This document shows positions 52,287-60,776 of a DNA stretch of 64,000 bases, one piece after another. This DNA comes from Polynucleobacter sp. MWH-Spelu-300-X4 (GTDB lineage Bacteria; Pseudomonadota; Gammaproteobacteria; Burkholderiales; Burkholderiaceae). The stretch spans positions 682,001 to 746,000 of the forward strand of contig NZ_CP061294.1 of NCBI RefSeq assembly GCF_018687515.1, given 5' to 3'. Within the stretch, counting starts at the first letter, position 1; each line of letters begins with the position of its first letter. A program made the position numbers and the translations under genes. Under the pieces are notes generated by a model that was not told the DNA's origin, did no database searches, and worked only from the letters and a program-made list of their open reading frames with translations.

Positions 52287-53585
52287 ATGTCAACACGTCA
52301 ACAAGAAATCGATGCATTGCAAAAAGACTGGGATACCAACCCACGTTGGAAAGGTATTAAGCGCGGCTATACAGCTGCTGACGTAGTTAGACTACGCGGT
52401 TCTTTCCCAATTGAACATACTTTGGCACGTCGTGGCGCAGAGAAGCTATGGGGCTTGGTTAATAATGAACCGTACGTTAACTGCTTAGGCGCGTTAACAG
52501 GTGGTCAAGCTATGCAGCAAGTTAAAGCAGGCGTGAAAGCTATTTATTTATCAGGTTGGCAAGTTGCAGCTGATAACAATACATATTCTTCTATGTATCC
52601 TGATCAATCTTTGTATCCAGTAGATTCAGTACCTAAAGTGGTTGAGCGTATCAACAATACATTCCGTCGTGCTGATGAAATTCAATACTCAAAAGGTATT
52701 GAAAAAGGTGATAAAGGTTATATCGATTGTTTCGCACCAATCGTGGCTGATGCTGAAGCAGGTTTCGGTGGCGTATTAAATGCGTTTGAACTAATGAAGT
52801 CTATGATCAAGGCTGGTGCTGCTGGCGTTCACTGGGAAGACCAATTAGCTTCTGTTAAGAAGTGCGGTCACATGGGCGGTAAAGTACTAGTTCCAACGCA
52901 AGAAGCTTGTCAAAAGCTAATCGCAGCCCGTATGGCAGCTGACGTTTGTGGCGTTCCAACATTAGTGATTGCTCGTACAGATGCAGAAGCAGCTGACTTA
53001 TTAACATCTGATTATGATGAAAATGACAAGCCATTCTTGACTGGTGAGCGTACTGCAGAAGGTTTCTATAAGACTAAGAAGGGTCTTGATCAAGCGATTT
53101 CACGTGCGATTGCCTATGCTGATTACGCTGATTTGGTATGGTGTGAGACTGGTACGCCTGATCTTGAATTTGCTCGTAAATTTGCTGAAGCCGTTCACGC
53201 TAAGCACCCAGGCAAGATGTTGGCATACAACTGCTCACCATCATTTAACTGGAAGAAAAACTTGGATGATGCAACGATTGCTAAATTCCAGCGTGAGCTT
53301 GGCGCTATGGGTTACAAATATCAGTTCATCACTTTGGCTGGTATTCACTCTATGTGGTACAACATGTTTGACTTGGCTCAAGACTATGTTGCACGTGGTA
53401 TGTCAGCTTATGTTGAGAAAGTTCAAGAGCCTGAGTTCGCAGCTCGTGACCGTGGTTACACATTCGTGTCTCACCAACAAGAGGTTGGAACAGGTTACTT
53501 TGATGATGTAACAACTGTGATTCAAGGTGGCGCATCATCTGTAACAGCATTGACTGGTTCTACAGAAGAAGAGCAGTTCCACTAA
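52287..53585 (+). CDS. aceA: Isocitrate lyase
   Basis: Splits isocitrate to glyoxylate and succinate in the glyoxylate bypass, needed for growth on acetate or fatty acids. The signature is [16 protein letters not shown] with the catalytic Cys, and [35 protein letters not shown] binds metal and substrate. The ATG at 52287 is chosen because GGAGAG lies between the upstream in-frame ATG (52275) and this one, and [11 protein letters not shown] aligns with E. coli. It has 432 residues. Terminator at 53624-53653. Confidence 0.97.
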   Translation: MSTRQQEIDALQKDWDTNPRWKGIKRGYTAADVVRLRGSFPIEHTLARRGAEKLWGLVNNEPYVNCLGALTGGQAMQQVKAGVKAIYLSGWQVAADNNTYSSMYPDQSLYPVDSVPKVVERINNTFRRADEIQYSKGIEKGDKGYIDCFAPIVADAEAGFGGVLNAFELMKSMIKAGAAGVHWEDQLASVKKCGHMGGKVLVPTQEACQKLIAARMAADVCGVPTLVIARTDAEAADLLTSDYDENDKPFLTGERTAEGFYKTKKGLDQAISRAIAYADYADLVWCETGTPDLEFARKFAEAVHAKHPGKMLAYNCSPSFNWKKNLDDATIAKFQRELGAMGYKYQFITLAGIHSMWYNMFDLAQDYVARGMSAYVEKVQEPEFAARDRGYTFVSHQQEVGTGYFDDVTTVIQGGASSVTALTGSTEEEQFH

Positions 53586-53623
53586 GCAAGTTATAGCTTG
53601 GGTGCATCACGCCTAAGTTAATG

Positions 53624-53653
53624 AGCCCGGCCAAAAGCCGGGCTTTTTGTTTT
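53624..53653 (+). terminator. Intrinsic terminator after aceA
   Basis: AGCCCGGC (53624-53631) with GCCGGGCT (53637-53644), loop CAAAA, followed by TTTTGTTTTT. Confidence 0.92.
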
Positions 53654-53670
53654 TGAGGGAAAATAACGCT

Positions 53671-54099
53671 ATGAATACAAATTGCCCTTTATGTAGCACT
53701 GATGGTGGAGAGCTCATTTGGAAAAATGAAGCGATGCGCGTTATCTTGGCGGCTGAACCCGAGTATCCCGGCTTTTGCCGAGTTATTTGGAATAATCATG
53801 TGTCTGAAATGACGGGGCTTGCGATTGCCGATCGTTCAAGATTGATGCAGACAGTGATGAAGGTAGAGCAGGCGATTATCGAAGTTATGCAGCCAGATAA
53901 GGTGAATTTAGCTGCCTTGGGTAATATGGTGCCACACCTGCATTGGCATGTAATTCCTAGATATGAAGAAGATCTCGCTTTTCCGGGCTCCGTTTGGTCT
54001 GCGCCTCAAAGAGATCGTGATGAGCAGCATGTAGCGCAACAATTGGCAAAAGTGCCTGCGCTTAAAAAGAAAATACAAGATATGTTGGGCGCGAATTAA
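53671..54099 (+). CDS. HIT family protein
   Basis: Histidine-triad nucleotide hydrolase/transferase-like protein of 142 residues. The active-site triad appears as VPHLHWHVIPR (H-x-H-x-H-xx). NTNCPLCSTDGGELIWKNEAMRVILAAEPEYPGFCRVIW is the usual start. ATG at 53671 is chosen with GAGGGA 10 nt upstream; a TTG at 53647 would extend into the aceA terminator. Substrate is unknown, perhaps a dinucleoside polyphosphate. It starts the HIT-nth-DUF1841 unit. Confidence 0.9.
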   Translation: MNTNCPLCSTDGGELIWKNEAMRVILAAEPEYPGFCRVIWNNHVSEMTGLAIADRSRLMQTVMKVEQAIIEVMQPDKVNLAALGNMVPHLHWHVIPRYEEDLAFPGSVWSAPQRDRDEQHVAQQLAKVPALKKKIQDMLGAN

Positions 54100-54106
54100 A
54101 TTGGCG

Positions 54107-54745
54107 ATGAATCCTGAAAAACGGCGCGCATTTTTTGAGGCGCTCAAGAGTAATAACCCTCATCCTACAACCGAGTTGGAATACTCAACACCATTTGAGT
54201 TGCTAGCTGCAGTTTTGTTATCTGCTCAAGCAACAGATGTTTCAGTTAATAAGGGAACGAGACGTTTATATCCCATCGCTAATACGCCTGAAAAAATTTA
54301 TGCTTTGGGTGAAGAGGGATTAATTCCTTATATCCAGCATATTGGTTTATATAAAACCAAAGCCAAACATTTAATTGAAACTTGTCGTTTGTTAATTGAG
54401 CGACATGGTAGTCAAGTTCCTGAAGATAGAGATGCCTTGGAGGCGCTACCTGGTGTGGGTAGGAAAACAGCCAATGTTATTTTAAATACAGCATTTGGTC
54501 ATCCAACAATGGCAGTTGATACCCATATTTTTAGAGTGTCTAATCGCACGGGCTTGGCTCCTGGTAAAGATGTATTGGCTGTTGAGATGGCATTGTTAAA
54601 ACGTGTGCCAAAAGAATATTTGATCGATGCGCACCATTGGTTAATTTTGCATGGTCGTTACACTTGCAAAGCTAGGAAACCTGATTGCGCCAAGTGTATT
54701 GTTGAACCTTTATGTGCGTTTAAAGAAAAGAATTTTTCAGAATGA
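54107..54745 (+). CDS. nth: Endonuclease III
   Basis: Base-excision repair glycosylase/AP lyase for oxidised pyrimidines. NNPHPTTELEYSTPFELLAAVLLSAQATDVSVNK, the helix-hairpin-helix LPGVGRKTA with catalytic Lys, AVDTHIFRV with Asp, and the Fe-S cluster C-x6-C-x2-C-x5-C (CKARKPDCAKCIVEPLC) are all present. ATG 54107 is used rather than the TTG at 54101. It has 212 residues. rsxB is convergent nearby; in E. coli nth follows the rsx operon. Confidence 0.97.
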   Translation: MNPEKRRAFFEALKSNNPHPTTELEYSTPFELLAAVLLSAQATDVSVNKGTRRLYPIANTPEKIYALGEEGLIPYIQHIGLYKTKAKHLIETCRLLIERHGSQVPEDRDALEALPGVGRKTANVILNTAFGHPTMAVDTHIFRVSNRTGLAPGKDVLAVEMALLKRVPKEYLIDAHHWLILHGRYTCKARKPDCAKCIVEPLCAFKEKNFSE

Positions 54746-55173
54746 GTTTATTTAATCCAAGCCGAGAGGAAGTGCGTCAGTTTTTTTGTGAAGCATGGGC
54801 TAAGCATCAGAATGCTGGTGTATTAACACCTATGGAATCAATCGCGGCTCGCTGGATGGTGGAGCATCCTGAGTACCATTCAATACTGAATCATCTCGAA
54901 GACGCTCAATCTCAAGATTACACACCAGAGAAAGGTGAGACAAATCCTTTCTTGCATTTATCCATGCACATGTCTATTAGTGAACAGGTGCAGATTGATC
55001 AGCCTCCAGGTATTCGTGATGTTAGCCGTCAGCTTATGACGAAGCTAGATTCAGAACATGAGGCTCAGCATCGCATCATGGAGTGTTTAGGTGAGGTGCT
55101 TTGGACCGCGCAACGTCAAGGTACGCCACCTGACATGCAAGCTTATGTTGAGTTAATTAAGCACTTGCTTTAA
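54742..55173 (+). CDS. DUF1841 family protein
   Basis: A 143-residue soluble protein of unknown function that matches the DUF1841 family of beta- and gammaproteobacteria. NPSREEVRQFFCEAWAKHQ, the HPEYH motif, and FLHLSMHMSISEQVQIDQPPGI with conserved His/Met are visible; the latter might bind metal (inference). It starts within the nth stop codon (ATGA), so it is co-translated with nth. Confidence 0.85.
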   Translation: MSLFNPSREEVRQFFCEAWAKHQNAGVLTPMESIAARWMVEHPEYHSILNHLEDAQSQDYTPEKGETNPFLHLSMHMSISEQVQIDQPPGIRDVSRQLMTKLDSEHEAQHRIMECLGEVLWTAQRQGTPPDMQAYVELIKHLL

Positions 55174-55182
55174 TTGATAGTC

Positions 55183-55890
55183 TTAATCGTTGGGTTCTTC
55201 TGATTCCAACTTTTGAGTTTGTTGTTTTTCTCTTGCTCTAGCCATTGCTGCTGCAATGATGGCTTTCTTTCGTTCTATTTCTAATTTCTCGGCATCGCTT
55301 TGAGCGTTATCAATGTCCAAGGCTTTTAATTTCTTCTCAGCTTTAGCTGCTAAGCGTTTATCGTTATCTGCTTCTTCACGAAGCAAACGGACGTTTCTAC
55401 TGTTGTAACGTTGACGAGATAAATCAGCGGCTTCTTGACTCCATGCAGCCCAACCAGTTTCTTTCGTCACTGGAATCATCGTGATGCAATCTACAGGGCA
55501 GGGGGGGATGCAAAGGTCGCAACCGGTACACCAGTCATTTAAAACCACGTGCATTTGCTTAGACGCGCCAACAATGGCATCAACAGGGCAAGCTTGAATA
55601 CATAAAGTACAGCCAATGCAGGCTTTGGGATCAATAAAGGCAACTGCACGGGTGCGTTCTTCCCCATTGTCCGGATTAATCGGAATAATGGGTTTATTTA
55701 AAATTTTGCTTAAGCGGGCAACACCTTCTGCGCCACCTGGTGGGCATTGATTGTGGCTAGCCTCACCATGAGCCATAGCTTTAGCGTAGGCTTGGCAATC
55801 AGGATAGCCACACTTGGTGCATTGCGTTTGAGGTAATGCATCGTATAGACGGTCAAACAGGTCATTAGGACCGTCTATCGATTTAGGCAT
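55183..55890 (-). CDS. rsxB: RsxB/RnfB-like ferredoxin subunit (orphan)
   Basis: Iron-sulfur protein of the RnfB/RsxB family. A four-Cys domain (QTQCTKCGYPDCQAYAKAM ... QCPPGG) is followed by two [4Fe-4S] ferredoxin clusters (CIGCTLCIQACPVDAIVG, CTGCDLCIPPCPVDCITM). The N-terminal membrane anchor of E. coli RsxB is missing, and a Lys/Glu/Arg-rich helical tail of about 70 residues is added (235 residues total). No other rsx/rnf subunits are nearby. It overlaps phaZ by 8 nt and converges on the nth unit, possibly a remnant of the rsxABCDGE-nth order. Confidence 0.85.
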   Translation of the reverse strand: MPKSIDGPNDLFDRLYDALPQTQCTKCGYPDCQAYAKAMAHGEASHNQCPPGGAEGVARLSKILNKPIIPINPDNGEERTRAVAFIDPKACIGCTLCIQACPVDAIVGASKQMHVVLNDWCTGCDLCIPPCPVDCITMIPVTKETGWAAWSQEAADLSRQRYNSRNVRLLREEADNDKRLAAKAEKKLKALDIDNAQSDAEKLEIERKKAIIAAAMARAREKQQTQKLESEEPND

Positions 55891-57256
55891 GCTTTTTAGC
55901 CGTAGCTCTTTTAGCAGCAGGTTTTTTACTTGCTACTTTAGTGGCCACTTTTTTTACGCTAGCTTTCTTGGTAATAGCTTGAGCTCTTGCAGTCGCTGAA
56001 CCAGACGAGCCTTTTGCAGCATGTTTACGAATAAATGCGCTAATTTCTGGGTAAACCATTTCGCGCCAACGACGGCCAGAGAAAATGCCGTAGTGACCAG
56101 CACCTTTTGCTTCGTAGTGATGCTTTTTGTTTTCAGGAATATTTTTGCAAAGGCCGTGAGCTGCGCGAGTTTGACCGCTGCCGGAAATATCATCAAGTTC
56201 GCCTTCTACAGTTAGAAGGGCAGTGCCTGTGATGTCTTGTGGCTTGACTAACTTGCCTCCAACATTCCATTTACCTGTTGGTAAGGAGAAGTCTTGGAAT
56301 ACAGTCTTGATTGTTTCTAGGTAATACGCTGCATCCATATCTAGAACAGCGTTGTATTCATCATAGAACTCAATGTGAGCTTGTGAATCACCTTTGTCAC
56401 CACGCACCAAATCTTGGAAATAATCCCAGTGTGATTGCAAATGGCGATCTGGGTTCATGGCAACGAAACCAGCATGTTGTAAGAAGCCTGGATAAACGCG
56501 GCGACCAGCACCAGCATGAGGAGGCGGTACTGTGTAAATCACATTATTTTCAAACCACTCAAATGATTTATTTGTGGCAGTTGAGTTGACCATCGTTGGG
56601 CTCTTGCGCGCATCAATAGGGCCACCCATCATCGTCATGGTTCTTGGTGTTACTTCGCCATTGGATGCCATTAACGATACAGCTGCCAATACTGGAACTG
56701 TTGGTTGGCAAACAGACACCAAGTTCAAATCTTTTGCGCCAATAGCGCGAATGAAGTCTTGCACATAATGTACATAGTCATCTAAATGGAATGTGCCATC
56801 CTCAAGAGGGACTAAGCGTGCATCTACCCAATCAGTGATATAGACCTTATGGTCTTGCAATAGGGTGCGAACTGTATCGCGTAATAGCGTTGAATGATGA
56901 CCTGATAAAGGCGCCACAATCAAAACAACAGGGTCTTGCTTTAATTTTTTAATCGTAGCCGCATCATCGGAAAAGCGTTTGAAGCGTACAAGCTTGCAAA
57001 ATGGCTTATTGACGATTGTAAATTCATTGATAGCGACTGTTTTGCCATGAGCAACGACATTCTTGATGCCAAACTCTGGCTTTTCATACTCTTTGCCTAG
57101 GCGATAGAGCAATTCATATCCAGCGGCAATACGTGTGGCGGCTGGCAATAAAGATAATGGGTTAGTTGGGTTAACAAAGGTTTTAGCTGTAGCTTGAGCC
57201 CAAGCCGTTAAGGGTTGTAAAAGGGCTTTTTGAAACTCTTGATATTGATACAGCAT
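55883..57256 (-). CDS. phaZ: Intracellular polyhydroxybutyrate depolymerase PhaZ
   Basis: Mobilises PHB from storage granules. The alpha/beta-hydrolase core has a cysteine nucleophile at Cys183 (LNLVSVCQPTVPVLA), at the same position as in Ralstonia eutropha PhaZ1. EGELDDISGSGQTRAAH holds the catalytic Asp, and AGHYGIFSGRRWREMVYPE holds the His. It has 457 residues. The last 30 or so residues form a Lys/Ala-rich tail (KKASVKKVATKVASKKPAAK...) resembling histone H1-like tails, not part of the enzyme core. GGGAG precedes the ATG. rsxB overlaps its end. Confidence 0.94.
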   Translation of the reverse strand: MLYQYQEFQKALLQPLTAWAQATAKTFVNPTNPLSLLPAATRIAAGYELLYRLGKEYEKPEFGIKNVVAHGKTVAINEFTIVNKPFCKLVRFKRFSDDAATIKKLKQDPVVLIVAPLSGHHSTLLRDTVRTLLQDHKVYITDWVDARLVPLEDGTFHLDDYVHYVQDFIRAIGAKDLNLVSVCQPTVPVLAAVSLMASNGEVTPRTMTMMGGPIDARKSPTMVNSTATNKSFEWFENNVIYTVPPPHAGAGRRVYPGFLQHAGFVAMNPDRHLQSHWDYFQDLVRGDKGDSQAHIEFYDEYNAVLDMDAAYYLETIKTVFQDFSLPTGKWNVGGKLVKPQDITGTALLTVEGELDDISGSGQTRAAHGLCKNIPENKKHHYEAKGAGHYGIFSGRRWREMVYPEISAFIRKHAAKGSSGSATARAQAITKKASVKKVATKVASKKPAAKRATAKKHA

Positions 57257-57365
57257 TGAATAATCTCCCGAAATCTAAAAAGGCTCTTAAAACAAACTTA
57301 AGAACACGTGTACCCAGAGGTACTTTTTACACTATGTTGAGATTATCCTCAAAAATTAAGATTTG

Positions 57366-57405
57366 TGCAATGCAACATTATGGTGCGCGAAGCCCCATAA
57401 TGTTG
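57366..57405. promoter_or_regulatory. TGCAATGCAA motif and 11-bp inverted repeat upstream of phaZ
   Basis: TGCAATGCAA (57366-57375), a tandem TGCAA, is followed by a perfect inverted repeat: CAACATTATGG (57373-57383) with CCATAATGTTG (57395-57405), loop of 11 nt. It lies about 110-150 nt before phaZ and just after the aminotransferase stop. It lacks a T-run, so an operator (PhaR- or NtrC-like) or a weak terminator are options. Confidence 0.4.
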
Positions 57406-57427
57406 ATTAACTAATTGAATTTATTGA

Positions 57428-58624
57428 TTAAATTACTGATGAAATGGCTTTGGCAACGACGTCAATATTCTTGCTATTGAGTGCTGCCACGCAGATACGG
57501 CCTGTAGATACTGCATAAATGCCAAACTCGGTTTTTAAGCGTTCTACTTGGTCTGCGCTAAGGCCAGAGTAGGAGAACATGCCTCTCTGAGCGTTAACGA
57601 AGCCAAAATCACGTTTAGCACCTGCTTCAGCTAGTTTTGTGACAAGCGTGTTACGCATTAATTTGATGCGGTCTCTCATCTCACCAAGTTCTTGTTCCCA
57701 CATGGCACGTAATTCAGGGCTATTAAGAACGGTGGCTACAACAGCGCCACCATGAGTAGCTGGGTTCGAGTAGTTCGTGCGAATAACACGTTTTAACTGA
57801 GACATCACGCGAGTTGCTTCATCTTTGTTTTCAGTAACAATCGATAAGGCTCCTACGCGCTCACCGTAGAGTGAGAATGATTTAGAGAATGAGCTGGAAA
57901 CAAAGAACGATAAACCTGATTCTGAGAAAAGACGAACCGCTGCACCATCTTGCTCAATGCCTTCAGCAAAACCTTGATATGCCATATCCAAGAACGGGAT
58001 CAAATCTTTAGCTTTGCAAATTTCAACCACTTTTTTCCATTGATCAATGGAAAGGTCGGCGCCAGTTGGATTGTGGCAACAAGCATGTAATACAACCGTT
58101 GTTTTGGCTGGTAGGGCTTCTAAAGACTTCACCATGCCGTCGAAATTCACGCCACGTGTATTCGGGTCGTAGTAGGTGTAGTTCACAACAGGGAAACCTG
58201 CGGCTTCGAAAAGGGCGCGATGGTTTTCCCAACTTGGGTCACTAATAGCTACGGTGCCCTGTGGGACTAAGCGCTTAATAAAGTCAGCGCCAATTTTTAA
58301 AGCCCCAGTGCCACCCACAGCTTGAGCAGTAACTACTCGACCGGCTGCTAAAAGGGCAGAATCTTTGCCAAATAGTAAATTTTGTACGCCTTGGTTATAC
58401 GCGGCGATACCTTCGATGGCTAGGTAGCCACGTGGCGATGGTTTTTCCATCATGGACTTCTCTGCGGCCTGTACGGCACGTAGCAACGGAATCTTTCCGT
58501 CATCAGTGAAATAGACGCCAACACCAAGGTTTACTTTGGTTGTACGGCTATCAGCGTTATAGGCTTCGTTAAGGCCAAGGATAGGATCGCGGGGTGCAAG
58601 TTCAACGTTTGAAAAGAGGCTCAT
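57428..58624 (-). CDS. tyrB: Aspartate/tyrosine (aromatic) aminotransferase
   Basis: PLP-dependent class I aminotransferase of the AspC/TyrB subgroup, exchanging amino groups between aspartate or aromatic amino acids and 2-oxoglutarate. MSLFSNVELAPRDPILGLNEAYNADSRTTKVNLGVGVY is the subgroup N-terminus. HACCHNPTGADLS and SSSFSKSFSLYGERVGAL with the PLP lysine are present. ATG at 58624 is preferred to the TTG at 58654. It has 398 residues. AspC or TyrB specificity cannot be decided. The uvrB start is only 10 nt away on the other strand. Confidence 0.9.
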   Translation of the reverse strand: MSLFSNVELAPRDPILGLNEAYNADSRTTKVNLGVGVYFTDDGKIPLLRAVQAAEKSMMEKPSPRGYLAIEGIAAYNQGVQNLLFGKDSALLAAGRVVTAQAVGGTGALKIGADFIKRLVPQGTVAISDPSWENHRALFEAAGFPVVNYTYYDPNTRGVNFDGMVKSLEALPAKTTVVLHACCHNPTGADLSIDQWKKVVEICKAKDLIPFLDMAYQGFAEGIEQDGAAVRLFSESGLSFFVSSSFSKSFSLYGERVGALSIVTENKDEATRVMSQLKRVIRTNYSNPATHGGAVVATVLNSPELRAMWEQELGEMRDRIKLMRNTLVTKLAEAGAKRDFGFVNAQRGMFSYSGLSADQVERLKTEFGIYAVSTGRICVAALNSKNIDVVAKAISSVI

Positions 58625-58634
58625 AGTATGAAAA

Positions 58635-60776
58635 ATGTTAGAAAGTCTAAGCAAGCCTAGAATGATAGCCGAGATGACAAAAAAGATGCCTAAAAAATTA
58701 GAAAATTCCAGTTCGGAACCCGCTGAAAATGTAATTCGTTTTCCTGGATCCCCGTTTTTGCTACATCAACCTTTCCCGCCTGCTGGAGACCAGCCAGAGG
58801 CTATTGCAGGCTTGGTGGAGGGGGTTGAAGACGGGTTGATATTCCAGACGTTATTAGGGGTAACAGGCTCCGGCAAGACCTATACGATGGCTAATACGAT
58901 TGCTCGAATGGGGCGGCCCGCCATTATTTTTGCCCCGAATAAAACTTTAGCCGCACAGTTATATAGCGAATTTAGAGAATTTTTCCCTCAAAATGCGGTG
59001 GAGTACTTCGTGAGTTACTACGATTACTATCAACCTGAGGCTTATGTGCCTACGAGGGATCTCTTTATTGAGAAAGACTCTTCAATTAATGAGCATATTG
59101 AGCAGATGCGTTTGTCGGCCACTAAAAGTCTTTTAGAGCGTCGCGACACCATCATCGTAGCAACTGTATCGGCCATTTACGGTATTGGTAACCCTGGTGA
59201 TTACCATCAAATGGTTTTAACGATTCGCCAAGGTGACAAAATCAGCCAACGCGATGTGGTGGCTCGTTTAATAGCGATGCAATACGATCGTAATGATGTA
59301 GATTTTTCGCGTGGTAGTTTTAGGGTTCGAGGCGATACGATTGATGTTTTCCCTGCTGAACATAATGAGCTGGCTGTGCGTATTGATTTATTCGATGACA
59401 CAGTTGATAGCCTGCAATTTTTTGACCCTTTAACAGGGCGTATTCGTCAAAAAATACCTCGTTTCACGATTTACCCAAGTTCGCATTATGTGACGCCACG
59501 AGAAACAGTGTTGCGTGCAATTGAAACAATTAAAACTGAATTGCGTGAAAGATTGGACTTCTTTGTTAAAGAGGGAAAGTTAGTTGAAGCGCAGCGTTTA
59601 GAGCAACGCACAAGATTTGATTTGGAGATGTTGTCTGAATTAGGTTTCTGTAAAGGGATTGAAAACTATTCGAGACATTTATCTGGGGCTAAGGCAGGAG
59701 AGGCTCCGCCAACCTTGGTTGATTATTTGCCACCGGATGCTTTGATGTTCTTGGATGAAAGCCATGTGTTGATTGGTCAACTAAATGGCATGTATAACGG
59801 TGACCGAGCGCGTAAATCAACCTTGGTAGAGTTTGGTTTTAGATTGCCGTCAGCAATGGATAATCGACCGCTCAAATTTGAAGAGTTTGAGAAAAAAATG
59901 AGGCAAGTGGTATTTGTGTCAGCAACCCCAGCTGATTATGAAAATGCCCATGCAGACAAGGTGGTTGAGCAGGTGGTAAGACCTACGGGCTTGGTGGATC
60001 CTGTGATACATGTTAGACCTGCTGCAACACAAGTGGATGACGTGATTTCTGAAATACATGAGCGCATCAAGGTGGGTGAAAGAGTTTTGGTCACGACATT
60101 GACGAAGCGTATGTCAGAACAGTTAACAGAGTTCATGTCTGATAATGGGATTAAGGTTCGTTATTTACATTCAGATATCGATACGGTCGAGCGCGTTGAA
60201 ATTTTGCGTGATTTGCGTTTGGGCGTTTTTGATGTGTTGATTGGTATCAACTTGTTAAGAGAAGGTTTGGATATTCCAGAGGTATCTCTGGTCGCTATTT
60301 TGGATGCTGACAAAGAGGGGTTTTTGCGTTCGGAGCGCAGCTTGATTCAAACGATTGGCCGCGCTGCTCGTAACGTGAATGGTACGGCGATTTTGTATGC
60401 TGACAAAATGACGGATTCAATGAAGCGGGCGATTGGTGAAACGGAGCGTCGTCGCCAAAAGCAAGTTGAATTTAATAAATTGCACGGTATTGAACCTAAG
60501 GGTGTTAAAAAGCGGATTAAAGATATTATTGATGGCGTGTACGATGTAGATGAGAAGCGCCAAGAGTTACGAGTTGAGCAAGAGAAGGCTCGCTATGAAG
60601 ATATGAGCGAGAAGCAGCTGGCTAAAGAAATTAAACAGCTTGAAAAGATGATGGTTGATCATGCTAAAAATCTTGAGTTTGAAAAAGCGGCTCAGGCAAG
60701 AGATCAATTATTGAAATTAAAGGCAATGGTTTTTGGTGCTGAGTTGCACGACAACGTTCAATTAAATGGAAATTAA
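58635..60776 (+). CDS. uvrB: UvrABC system protein B
   Basis: Damage-verification helicase subunit of nucleotide excision repair. [15 protein letters not shown] is Walker [14 protein letters not shown] the beta-hairpin start, FLDESHV the Walker B, and [24 protein letters not shown] motif VI. A C-terminal UVR motif ([30 protein letters not shown]) binds UvrC. The start is uncertain: ATG 58635 gives 713 residues, with 58662, 58674 and 58686 as in-frame options. TAGAAT at 58658-58663 would suit the ATG at 58674. No SOS box is seen. It overlaps the next gene by 11 nt. Confidence 0.96.
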   Translation: MLESLSKPRMIAEMTKKMPKKLENSSSEPAENVIRFPGSPFLLHQPFPPAGDQPEAIAGLVEGVEDGLIFQTLLGVTGSGKTYTMANTIARMGRPAIIFAPNKTLAAQLYSEFREFFPQNAVEYFVSYYDYYQPEAYVPTRDLFIEKDSSINEHIEQMRLSATKSLLERRDTIIVATVSAIYGIGNPGDYHQMVLTIRQGDKISQRDVVARLIAMQYDRNDVDFSRGSFRVRGDTIDVFPAEHNELAVRIDLFDDTVDSLQFFDPLTGRIRQKIPRFTIYPSSHYVTPRETVLRAIETIKTELRERLDFFVKEGKLVEAQRLEQRTRFDLEMLSELGFCKGIENYSRHLSGAKAGEAPPTLVDYLPPDALMFLDESHVLIGQLNGMYNGDRARKSTLVEFGFRLPSAMDNRPLKFEEFEKKMRQVVFVSATPADYENAHADKVVEQVVRPTGLVDPVIHVRPAATQVDDVISEIHERIKVGERVLVTTLTKRMSEQLTEFMSDNGIKVRYLHSDIDTVERVEILRDLRLGVFDVLIGINLLREGLDIPEVSLVAILDADKEGFLRSERSLIQTIGRAARNVNGTAILYADKMTDSMKRAIGETERRRQKQVEFNKLHGIEPKGVKKRIKDIIDGVYDVDEKRQELRVEQEKARYEDMSEKQLAKEIKQLEKMMVDHAKNLEFEKAAQARDQLLKLKAMVFGAELHDNVQLNGN

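Noticed and set aside
53647..53670. TTG start for the HIT protein, adding eight residues
   Set aside because: It lies in the T-run of the aceA terminator, and a good Shine-Dalgarno supports the ATG at 53671.
58625..58680. SOS box in front of uvrB
   Set aside because: No CTG-N10-CAG pattern occurs between the aminotransferase and uvrB starts.
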